DNA from: Ignavibacteria bacterium
GTDB lineage: Bacteria; Bacteroidota; Ignavibacteria; UBA10030; F1-140-MAGs086
Direction: 5' to 3'
Assembly (NCBI GenBank): GCA_016873775.1
Contig: VGWC01000011.1
Span: 1-49,605, forward strand
DNA: 49,605 nt
The position numbers and the translations under genes were made by a program. Positions 1-6,354 of the stretch are shown here, piece after piece. Within the stretch, counting starts at the first letter, position 1. Every line of letters begins with the position of its first letter. The notes beneath the pieces are model-generated. The model did not search any database, was not told the origin of the DNA, and was given only the letters and a program-made list of their open reading frames with translations.

Positions 1-1
1 A

Positions 2-418
2 AAAGCGTACGAAAAGTTTTTGCAACTTGTGAAAAAACAAAACGGCGATGTTTCGTTTATTGAAAATGTAGAAAAGTATTCAAAGAGTAAATTTGCTGTT
101 GAAGTTGTTGCGAAAGAAAATGGTTTTGTTACAACGATTGATTCGCTTGAACTTGGATTGACTTCTATTTCGCTTGGCGCGGGAAGAATGAAAGTGGACG
201 ACGTGATTGATATGAAAGCGGGAATTATGTTGAAGAAAAAAGTCGGCGATGAAATAAAACACAACGAAGTTCTTGCAACTTTTTATACTGATAATTCTTC
301 CGTTCTCGATTCAGCGAAAGAGAGAATACAAAAAGCATTTACAATTGGAATGGAAAAGCCGAAGAAAGAGAAATTGATTCGCGCAATTGTGGATGAAAAA
401 GGAGTGAGGGAATTTTAG
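2..418 (+). CDS. pdp: Pyrimidine-nucleoside phosphorylase, C-terminal part (5' end outside window)
   Basis: The reading frame is open from base 2 (KAYEKFLQLV...) to a TAG at 416-418, so the gene enters from the left edge. The visible 138 residues match the C-terminal PYNP_C domain of thymidine/pyrimidine-nucleoside phosphorylases. They include the segment GLTSISLGAGRMKVDDVID, with its Gly-rich turn, and the hallmark MLKKKVGDEIKHNEVLAT, where family members carry a K-x-G-D-x-V-x-x-G/N-x-x-L-x-T hammerhead-like strand. The enzyme cleaves pyrimidine nucleosides with phosphate to base plus (deoxy)ribose-1-phosphate in the cytosol for nucleoside salvage. The catalytic N-terminal alpha domain is not in the window. 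Whether it is the Pdp (uridine and thymidine) or DeoA (thymidine) subtype cannot be decided from this tail. Confidence 0.85.
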   Translation, partial: KAYEKFLQLVKKQNGDVSFIENVEKYSKSKFAVEVVAKENGFVTTIDSLELGLTSISLGAGRMKVDDVIDMKAGIMLKKKVGDEIKHNEVLATFYTDNSSVLDSAKERIQKAFTIGMEKPKKEKLIRAIVDEKGVREF

Positions 419-430
419 AATTTAGAAGTC

Positions 431-476
431 AGATTTTAGATTGTTGTTGCGTAATGAAGCAATCTCTTGAAAATCT
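431..476. repeat. Imperfect hairpin downstream of the phosphorylase gene
   Basis: Bases 431-437 (agatttt) pair with 470-476, and 438-443 (agattg) pair with 460-465, with a 4-base bulge. The flank 415-440 also has a tandem look (repeated tttaga). There is no T-run after the stem, so this is more like a degenerate palindromic repeat than a classic terminator. Confidence 0.35.
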
Positions 477-515
477 AATATATTTACCGAAGAGAAAAGT
501 TTAATAACAAACTTT

Positions 516-806
516 ATGGAAAACGAACAATCAAAACTAATTTTTACAAACGTTATCGTTAAAGAGAAAAATGGATTGAGTGCATTATGTTTGGATGTAG
601 ATGTTGCTTCCGAAGGTGAAACAATTGCCGAAGCAAAAGAAAACCTTCGCGAAGCGGTGAGTTTATATGTTGAATCTGCAATCGAAAGCAATCTTCCAAT
701 AATTCGTCCTGTTCCGGCAAACGATAATCCGATATACACACGTTCAAAGGATGTAAAAGAAATATTCAAAATTTCTCTTGACGTATCGGTTCACACGTAT
801 GTCTAA
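516..806 (+). CDS. hicB: HicB-family antitoxin
   Basis: This 96-residue protein has the HicB partial RNase-H-like fold: an N-terminal strand, the GLSALCLDVDVASEGETIAE segment (family pattern with a Gly/Ser-rich, acidic turn), then the helix AKENLREAVSLYVES. In the family it binds and neutralises the HicA mRNA interferase. The C-terminal third (residues 62-96) has no evident ribbon-helix-helix or HTH DNA-binding domain, unlike many HicB proteins, so autoregulation by this protein is doubtful. The ATG at 516 follows an A/T-rich leader with no Shine-Dalgarno. The last 8 bases overlap the start of hicA, which suggests translational coupling. The antitoxin-first order is the less common arrangement for hicAB loci. 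Confidence 0.8.
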   Translation: MENEQSKLIFTNVIVKEKNGLSALCLDVDVASEGETIAEAKENLREAVSLYVESAIESNLPIIRPVPANDNPIYTRSKDVKEIFKISLDVSVHTYV

Positions 807-1017
807 ACTTCCTGTTGTAAAACCGAAAGAAATAGTTTCAACATTAAAGAGAAACGGATTTATTGAATTGAGAAGTAAAGGAAATCATTTGCAACTGAAA
901 AAAGGAAATTTGCTCGTAACTGTTCCGATGCACAATAAAGATTTAAATCCTGAAACATTGAAATCTATTTTACGGCAAGCAAAAGTAGAAGTTGAAGAAT
1001 TGAAAGAATTATTGTAA
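799..1017 (+). CDS. hicA: HicA-family mRNA interferase toxin
   Basis: This is a 72-residue protein starting at the ATG at 799 (MSKLPVVKPKE), which lies inside the last codons of hicB. A longer in-frame start at 778 (TTG) is unlikely because it would add residues unlike the family. The dsRBD-like HicA fold is clear: VKPKEIVSTLKRNGFIELR, then GNHLQLKKGN with the conserved His that acts in RNA cleavage (usually G-S-H), then TVPMHNKDLNPETLKSILRQA. HicA toxins cleave mRNA when free and are inhibited by HicB. Length and motif order are normal, so the toxin looks intact. Confidence 0.87.
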   Translation: MSKLPVVKPKEIVSTLKRNGFIELRSKGNHLQLKKGNLLVTVPMHNKDLNPETLKSILRQAKVEVEELKELL

Positions 1018-1074
1018 CTATATAAACGAAATTGAAAGAGTTTGTGAAAGTGTAAATCATATCAAACATCCTTT

Positions 1075-1293
1075 ATGAAAATAAGTTACGATAAAGAAAT
1101 TGATGCAATGTATATTCGTTTGGTCGAAGGCAAACACGAATGTCGCACACTTCGACTGAACGATGAAATAGCACTGAATATTGGCGCAAATGAATTACTC
1201 GTTGGAATCGAAATTCTCGACGCAAAAGAAACATTGGGAAAAGGAGAATTGCCAAAAGTGATTCTTGAAAATGTTCAACATGCACTTCAATAA
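1075..1293 (+). CDS. DUF2283 domain protein
   Basis: This 72-residue protein is almost entirely the small DUF2283 domain: MKISYDKEIDAMYIRL at the start, then the acidic strand LNDEIALNIGANELLVGIEILDA in the middle. The function of DUF2283 is not established. These genes are often found beside toxin-antitoxin or HicB/DUF4258-type genes, which fits its position 57 bases after hicA. It may be co-transcribed with hicBA, but nothing in the sequence shows that it is a third component. Confidence 0.75.
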   Translation: MKISYDKEIDAMYIRLVEGKHECRTLRLNDEIALNIGANELLVGIEILDAKETLGKGELPKVILENVQHALQ

Positions 1294-1296
1294 AAA

Positions 1297-1383
1297 CTCT
1301 GCGTAACTCAGCGACCTCCGCGCCTCCGCGTTTCAAAATTTTAAATCGCAGAGTCGCAGAGAACGCGGAGAATTCGCAAAGAA
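1297..1383. repeat. Palindromic intergenic repeat (ctctgcg / cgcagag type)
   Basis: The left arm (1297-1330) is made of ctctgcg, ctcagcg, cctccgcg-type words. The right arm (1346-1383) is made of their complements cgcagag, gcagagaacgcggag, cgcaaag. The arms flank a short AT spacer (tttcaaaattttaaat). The element fills the gap between the DUF2283 gene and lemA. Its word structure is closely related to the palindrome at 2049-2108 inside the next gene. Confidence 0.7.
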
Positions 1384-1423
1384 ATAATTTTTATAATCAT
1401 TATTTACAAACACAACACACATT

Positions 1424-2029
1424 ATGAAAAAGTCAACTATCATTATACTCGCCATAGTCGGCGTTTTATTAATTACTGCATTCAGTATTATTTCGTGGGG
1501 AGTTTCCACATACAACTCGCTCGTTGGACTCGATGAAGGAGTGAACGGAGCGTGGAGTCAGGTTCAAAATCAATACCAACGGCGATTTGACCTTATTCCG
1601 AACTTAGTGGAAACAGTAAAGGGATATGCTGAACACGAAAAAGAGGTTCTCGTTGGTGTAACCGAAGCGCGTGCAAAAGTTGGACAAATGAACGTCTCGC
1701 CGGAAATTTTGAAAGACCCGCAAGCGTTTCAGCGATTTGAGCAAGCGCAAGGTGGATTGTCGAGCGCGCTCTCACGCTTGATGGTCGTGATTGAAAAATA
1801 TCCAGACTTGAAAGCGAATCAAAATTTTCTTGCGTTACAATCGCAGTTGGAAGGAACGGAAAACAGAATTTCCGTTGAGCGAAAACGATTTAACGAAGTT
1901 GTTCAGGAATTTAACACGACCGTGAGAAAATTTCCCGCTTCATTTATAGCCGGCTTCGGTGGTTTTTCACAGAAAGCATATTTCAGCGCGGAAACTCAAG
2001 CGCAAACTGCACCGAAAGTAAAGTTTTAA
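1424..2029 (+). CDS. lemA: LemA family protein
   Basis: This is a 201-residue LemA-family protein. An N-terminal membrane segment (about residues 5-25) is followed by the family signature YNSLVGLDEGVNGAWSQVQ, then QYQRRFDLIPNLVETVKGYA, a long helical region, and ENRISVERKRFNEVVQEFN near the C-terminus. The length is typical. LemA proteins are membrane-anchored helical-bundle proteins of poorly defined role and are commonly encoded next to TPM-domain proteins, as here: the next ORF starts 3 bases after the stop. Translation starts at the ATG at 1424 after an A/T-rich leader. Confidence 0.93.
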   Translation: MKKSTIIILAIVGVLLITAFSIISWGVSTYNSLVGLDEGVNGAWSQVQNQYQRRFDLIPNLVETVKGYAEHEKEVLVGVTEARAKVGQMNVSPEILKDPQAFQRFEQAQGGLSSALSRLMVVIEKYPDLKANQNFLALQSQLEGTENRISVERKRFNEVVQEFNTTVRKFPASFIAGFGGFSQKAYFSAETQAQTAPKVKF

Positions 2030-2032
2030 AGA

Positions 2033-2821
2033 ATGAAACTTTTTGTTCTCACGCAAAGACGCAAAGACGCTAAAGAAATTTTTTTTGCATCTTCGCATCT
2101 TTGCGTGATTTATTTTTTGTTGTTCACTACATCGTATGCGCAAAAGATTGACGTTCCCAAACTTGAACGATATGTAACTGACCAAACGAATACTCTTTTA
2201 TCATCCGAAACGCAACGACTTGAACAAGCGCTGATTTCTTTTGAAGAACAAACTTCTAATCAAATAACAGTTCTCATTATTCCAACACTTGGCGAGGAAA
2301 GTTTGGAAGATTATTCTATTCGTGTTGCAGAAAAAAATTTAATTGGACAAAAAAAGAGAGACAACGGAATTTTATTTCTCATTGTAAAAGATGATAGAAA
2401 AATCCGCATTGAAGTTGGTTATGGTTTGGAGGGAGTTTTAACTGATGCGTTGACTTCAGAAATTATTCGTAATATCATCGCACCAAATTTTCGTGATGGA
2501 AATTATTCTATAGGAATTTTCTATGCTGTTGATGCAATTATGCAAGCGACAAAAGGAGAATACATAGGTGCAGGGAAAAAACATCGAAGTCGAAATGGCG
2601 GAAACGATTCAGTATTGATTTACATAATTGCCATCATTGCATTTTTTTTGTTCAACGGAATTTTTAGAAAACGAAGAGGATTTATCGGTTCAAGTCGTGG
2701 GTGGAATTCTTCCGGAATGTTTCTCGGTGGTTTTGGAGGAGGAAGTGGTTTCGGAGGTTTTGGTGGGTTCAGTGGGGGTGGCGGAAGTTTTGGCGGTGGT
2801 GGCGCAAGTGGTTCATGGTAG
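2033..2821 (+). CDS. TPM-domain (YgcG-type) membrane protein with Gly-rich tail
   Basis: This 262-residue protein contains a TPM domain at about residues 42-165 (YVTDQTNTLLSSETQRLEQ ... ITVLIIPTLGEESLEDYSI ... KIRIEVGYGLEGVLTD). A membrane segment follows at about 195-212, then a Gly/Ser/Phe-rich tail (225-262, GGFGGGSGFGGFGG-type) ending in GGGGASGSW. This is the standard YgcG-like layout, found with LemA. The role of these proteins is unsettled; TPM domains have been linked to photosystem repair and acid phosphatase activity in plants. The N-terminus is odd. The usual cleavable signal is interrupted by LTQRRKDAKEIFFASSHLC, which is encoded by the palindrome at 2049-2108. Hydrophobicity resumes only in VIYFLLFTTSYAQ, which ends in a plausible signal-peptidase site. 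Confidence 0.88.
   Translation: MKLFVLTQRRKDAKEIFFASSHLCVIYFLLFTTSYAQKIDVPKLERYVTDQTNTLLSSETQRLEQALISFEEQTSNQITVLIIPTLGEESLEDYSIRVAEKNLIGQKKRDNGILFLIVKDDRKIRIEVGYGLEGVLTDALTSEIIRNIIAPNFRDGNYSIGIFYAVDAIMQATKGEYIGAGKKHRSRNGGNDSVLIYIIAIIAFFLFNGIFRKRRGFIGSSRGWNSSGMFLGGFGGGSGFGGFGGFSGGGGSFGGGGASGSW
2049..2108. repeat. Palindromic repeat inside the signal-peptide region of the TPM gene
   Basis: The arms 2049-2066 (tcacgcaaagacgcaaag) and 2091-2108 are inverted copies matching at 16 of 18 positions. The left arm is a tandem of the word acgcaaag, which continues to 2075. The element is read in frame as LTQRRKDAKEIFFASSHLCV. It shares its word structure with the intergenic repeat at 1297-1383. Confidence 0.8.
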
Positions 2822-2857
2822 TAGTTTCAGAAGTCATAGCGGAATCCAGTATAAAGA

Positions 2858-3319
2858 ATGTTCTTAAAAAATAGAATAGATTCATTTCTTTCCAAAACAG
2901 AAAGAAATGAAATAGCGAACTTCATTCACTCGTTAGAGGAAAAAACTTCGGGAGAAATACGCGTTGCAGTAACTTTCAAACGAGGTTTTTTTGAGAAGAA
3001 GAAATCTCTTCAAGAACTTGCATTGAAAGCATTTTTTCGTTTGAAGATGAATAACACGCGAGACAAAACCGGCGTGTTGCTTTTCATTCTTGTTGGAGAA
3101 AAACAGTTTCACATTGTTGCTGATGAAGGAATTAACAAAAAAGTGGAAGATGGAACGTGGCAAAAAATTGCAACCGAACTTTCAGATTTTTTTAAGAATC
3201 AAAAATATAAAGATGGAATTATCTGCGTGCTGGATCACATTGGGAAAATTTTGTCGTTGAATTTTCCAAAGAAAAGCGATGATGCAAACGAATTAACGAA
3301 CGAAATTAGTTTTCAATAA
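2858..3319 (+). CDS. Second TPM-domain protein, soluble type
   Basis: This 153-residue protein consists mainly of one TPM domain: RIDSFLSKTERNEIANFIHS, EEKTSGEIRVAVTF, DKTGVLLFILVGEKQFHIVA, DEGINKKVEDGTWQKIATEL and a final DGIICVLDHIGKIL helix. There is no signal peptide or Gly-rich tail, so it looks like the cytoplasmic partner often encoded after LemA and YgcG-type genes. The 36-base gap to the upstream gene and the same orientation suggest one lemA-tpm-tpm operon. The biochemical activity is unknown. Confidence 0.85.
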   Translation: MFLKNRIDSFLSKTERNEIANFIHSLEEKTSGEIRVAVTFKRGFFEKKKSLQELALKAFFRLKMNNTRDKTGVLLFILVGEKQFHIVADEGINKKVEDGTWQKIATELSDFFKNQKYKDGIICVLDHIGKILSLNFPKKSDDANELTNEISFQ

Positions 3320-3392
3320 ATATATTTCGTTCAATCTCAAAAATTATTAGTACTTTTTCAGAAAAAAAATATCATTTATCTATATTACATTT

Positions 3393-3833
3393 ATGCCAAA
3401 TACAATTTTTGTCAACGAAAACAAAACCGTTGAACAACCAGGAATTACTAACATTAGAAAACTTGCGATGAAAAATGGAGTTCAACTCTATAGCGGCATT
3501 GACGTTTTGTTGAATTGTCGCGGAAATGGCTTATGCGGAACGTGTCGCGTTGAAGTACTTGATGGAAAAGGAGTATCGCCAATGAAACCGATTGAAGAAG
3601 GTTCGATGATGGGGTGGATTCCTTTTTATGTTCGCAGCGTTCCGAAGCATCATCGCCTTGCTTGTCAAATGGATGCTGTCAATGATTGCCAAATAAAGAC
3701 GCACCCTTTGTATGAAATTGACAGACAAGCATCGAAAGAACGAAGACAAATGTTTTTTGCGTGGAGTTTTTTTGGAGGAATATTTACCGCGATGATGATT
3801 TGGATGTTGTTGGATATGGTTCAAGTAGTGTAA
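3393..3833 (+). CDS. [2Fe-2S] ferredoxin with C-terminal membrane anchor
   Basis: Of 146 residues, the N-terminal 100 form a ferredoxin-like domain. The cluster cysteines are C42, C48, C51 and C91 (NCRGNGLCGTCRVEV ... RLACQ). The C-x5-C-x2-C spacing is that of adrenodoxin-like or bacterial redox ferredoxins. A basic linker (RQASKERRQ) and a single membrane helix at about 121-143 follow, putting the Fe-S domain on the cytoplasmic side if the positive-inside rule holds. It probably passes electrons at the membrane, but no partner gene is adjacent. The transcript ends at the hairpin at 3861-3899. Confidence 0.8.
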   Translation: MPNTIFVNENKTVEQPGITNIRKLAMKNGVQLYSGIDVLLNCRGNGLCGTCRVEVLDGKGVSPMKPIEEGSMMGWIPFYVRSVPKHHRLACQMDAVNDCQIKTHPLYEIDRQASKERRQMFFAWSFFGGIFTAMMIWMLLDMVQVV

Positions 3834-3860
3834 CGATAATTTTCTGAGAAATTGAATGAA

Positions 3861-3899
3861 GTTCAAAGCAATTGATTTATTGCTTTGAACTTTTTTTTT
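3861..3899 (+). terminator. Rho-independent terminator after the ferredoxin gene
   Basis: An 11-bp perfect stem, gttcaaagcaa (3861-3871) with its complement at 3880-3890, is followed directly by nine T residues. Confidence 0.93.
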
Positions 3900-3921
3900 G
3901 AATTAGTGGAAACATTTATGG

Positions 3922-3943
3922 ATTTTCACAAGTGAAAATTTTT
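3922..3943 (+). other. Short perfect hairpin upstream of transketolase
   Basis: The 8-bp inverted repeat attttcac/gtgaaaat has a 2-base centre and is followed by four Ts. It could be a weak second terminator or an operator-like palindrome. The rest of 3944-4086 shows nothing recognisable. Confidence 0.3.
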
Positions 3944-4086
3944 GCTTGCAAACATGAGAAAGAGCGGTAAAATTTTATAGAGATTGAAACTTAAACGCAT
4001 TTTTATAGTTGGCATACATTTCGCAATAATCATATACGTACAACTGAAATATGCATTACGAAAATAATTACTAAAAAAATTACGCT

Positions 4087-6102
4087 ATGGCACTAATAGA
4101 TTCAAAAACAGGAAACATTATCAGAGAATATTCAATTGATGAACTGAAAGAAAACGCACGATTTATGCGAGGATATAATCTTGTTGCACTTCATGCGGCT
4201 GGTTCAGGACATTCCGGCGGAACGCTTTCGATAATGGATATTACTGCGGCGTTGTATTTGCGAATAGCAAATGCAGACCCTAACAATGCTTTGTGGGAAG
4301 AAAGAGATAGAATAATTTGGTCAACTGGACACAAAGCACCGAGTTTGTATTTAGGTCTTGCGTTTGCCGGTTATTATCCGAGGGAAGATGTAATGCTCCT
4401 CCGCAAACTCTATTCGCCATTTCAAGGACATCCACATTGGTTAAAAGTTGCTGGAGTAGAGGCGTCAACCGGTTCATTGGGACAAGGACTAAGTATAGCA
4501 GTGGGAATTGCATTAGCAGGAAAATTGAATGGGAAAAATTATAAAACGTTTTGTATTATGGGAGATGGAGAGCAACAGGAAGGACAAATTTGGGAAGCAG
4601 TAATGGAAGCATCGCATTATCAACTCGATAATCTAATCGGAATCGTTGATTGTAATCGTTTGCAAATAGATGGTCTTGTAAAAGATGTAATGAATGTTGA
4701 ACCGCTCGAAGAAAAATATAAAAGTTTTGGATGGAACGTTCTTCGCATTGACGGACACGATATGCAACGAATTGTTGACGGATTTGAAAAAGCAAAAAAA
4801 AATACCGACGGGAAACCTTTGGTAATACTTTGTGATACGATTAAAGGAAAAGGAGTAAGTTTTATGGAAGATGTTGCGGGGTGGCACGGAAAATCTCCGA
4901 GTTATGAAGAAATGATAAAAGGGCTTACTGAACTTGGTTTAAATGAAAAACTTCCCGTCAATGATTTGTTGGAAAAATCAAAAACATATCAAAAAGATGT
5001 CGAAAAAAAACTGGAAGCAAAACATCCGAAGTTCGGAAAAAATTATTGGTGGAATTCTGAAGCAACAATGAAAGTGAAAATGGAGCCAACACGAAAAGGT
5101 TTCGGAAATTCACTTGCGGAAAACGGCGATGATGAGAGAATTGTTTGCTTAGGACTTGATATTTCCGGCTCCATCACTATAAGCGATTTTTATACTTCAA
5201 AACCGGAACGAAAGAAACGATGGCTCAGTATGGGAATTGCAGAACAATCAGCAACAGCTGCAGCCGCCGGTTTAGCAAAAGAAGGAAAAATTCCTGTTCT
5301 CGGAACATACGGAACGTTTGCCGCCGCAAGAAATCTTGACCAAATTCGCACGTCGGTTTGCTATGGAAATTTTGATGTGTTAATTGCCGGCGCGCACGGA
5401 GGAGTTTCCGTTGGTCCTGATGGAGCAACACATCAAGCGTTGGAAGATTTATTTGCAATGTGTGGTTTACCGAATATGTCTGTAATAGTTCCGTGCGATG
5501 CTATTGAAACGAAAAAAGGAACGACATATTTTCTCTTGAAACATTTTGGTCCGGAATACATACGATTTGCCCGCGAAGCAACTCCGGTTGTAACAAAAGA
5601 AAATACTCCATTTGTGTTTGGCAAAGCGAATATCATTCGGTTGAGGAAGGAAGCCGATAATTTTGTTGACGCATTCGAAACAATTCTTGCTTCAGAATAT
5701 AAAAACGAATTAGAGCATCTTACGATTATCGCTAGTGGACCAATGGTACCGGAAGCAATGCGCGCTGCGTATATTTTGAAAAAAGAGTTTGAATGGGAAA
5801 CAAGAATTATCAATATGCACACGTTGAAACCAATTGATGAATCTGTTATTGTTCAATCGGCAAAAGAAACCGGAATCATTATAACTGCCGAAGAACATCA
5901 AATTGGCGCTCTTGCGTGGCGAGTCAGTGAAATAATAACTTCAAGCAAAGAACTTTATGGTTTACCGATTATTACGGGAGCGATAGGAGTAAAAGACCGT
6001 TTTGGTGATTCCGGTGCGCCGTGGGAATTAGTAAAGGAATTTGAAGTGAGCGCGGAATATATTGCAGCAAAAGCAATTGAATTGATGAAAGTCAAGAAAT
6101 GA
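4087..6102 (+). CDS. tkt: Transketolase
   Basis: This is a full-length, single-chain transketolase of 671 residues. The N-terminal thiamine-diphosphate domain carries GSGHSGGTLSIMD, GSLGQGLSIAVGIALAGK and the ThDP/metal motif beginning GDGEQQEGQIWEA (Gly159-Asp160-Gly161) with the downstream Asn in IVDCNRLQIDG. The middle PYR domain shows GLDISGS, MGIAEQSATAAAAGLA and GAHGGVSVGPDGATHQALED. The C-terminal domain runs from about residue 545 to the end. It transfers two-carbon ketol units between sugar phosphates in the non-oxidative pentose phosphate pathway. The ATG at 4087 has no Shine-Dalgarno, only an A-rich leader. The gene stands alone between two terminators. Confidence 0.96.
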   Translation: MALIDSKTGNIIREYSIDELKENARFMRGYNLVALHAAGSGHSGGTLSIMDITAALYLRIANADPNNALWEERDRIIWSTGHKAPSLYLGLAFAGYYPREDVMLLRKLYSPFQGHPHWLKVAGVEASTGSLGQGLSIAVGIALAGKLNGKNYKTFCIMGDGEQQEGQIWEAVMEASHYQLDNLIGIVDCNRLQIDGLVKDVMNVEPLEEKYKSFGWNVLRIDGHDMQRIVDGFEKAKKNTDGKPLVILCDTIKGKGVSFMEDVAGWHGKSPSYEEMIKGLTELGLNEKLPVNDLLEKSKTYQKDVEKKLEAKHPKFGKNYWWNSEATMKVKMEPTRKGFGNSLAENGDDERIVCLGLDISGSITISDFYTSKPERKKRWLSMGIAEQSATAAAAGLAKEGKIPVLGTYGTFAAARNLDQIRTSVCYGNFDVLIAGAHGGVSVGPDGATHQALEDLFAMCGLPNMSVIVPCDAIETKKGTTYFLLKHFGPEYIRFAREATPVVTKENTPFVFGKANIIRLRKEADNFVDAFETILASEYKNELEHLTIIASGPMVPEAMRAAYILKKEFEWETRIINMHTLKPIDESVIVQSAKETGIIITAEEHQIGALAWRVSEIITSSKELYGLPIITGAIGVKDRFGDSGAPWELVKEFEVSAEYIAAKAIELMKVKK

Positions 6103-6130
6103 AAAAAGGAATTCTTTTTTACAAAATGAA

Positions 6131-6165
6131 AAAGTTCAAAGTACATTTTACTTTGAACTTTTTAA
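6131..6165. terminator. Bidirectional terminator between transketolase and tRNA-Ser
   Basis: A 13-bp stem, aaagttcaaagta (6131-6143) and its complement at 6149-6161, has a 5-base loop. T-rich sequence follows it on the plus strand (ttttaattttt) and A-rich sequence precedes it (aaaatgaa), so it can serve both the plus-strand tkt and the minus-strand tRNA. Confidence 0.88.
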
Positions 6166-6187
6166 TTTTTAACTTTTAACCGTTTTG

Positions 6188-6275
6188 CGGAAAGGGTGGG
6201 ATTCGAACCCACGGTCCCCTTTAGGGGGACACACGCTCTCCAGGCGTGCCAATTCAACCGCTCTTGCACCTTTCC
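6188..6275 (-). tRNA. tRNA-Ser, anticodon GGA
   Basis: Read on the minus strand, all arms fold. The acceptor stem is GGAAAGG/CCTTTCC, the D arm closes CAA/TTG, and the anticodon stem is CACGC/GCGTG with loop CTGGAGA (anticodon GGA, reading UCC/UCU). The long variable arm is GTCCCC/GGGGAC, which is diagnostic of a class II tRNA. The T arm is GTGGG-TTCGAAT-CCCAC and the discriminator is G, as expected for serine. The 3' CCA is not encoded (CAA follows), so it must be added after transcription. Confidence 0.96.
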
Positions 6276-6354
6276 GAAAATCCGTTTTTTTATATTGTTA
6301 AAAATTTTCGTGTCAAATATACTATTTACATTTATCTCATAAAAAATATTCGCT

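Noticed and set aside
3944-4086. Riboswitch or leader RNA upstream of transketolase
   Set aside because: No known aptamer core or conserved helices are visible, only AT-rich sequence and one short hairpin at 3922.
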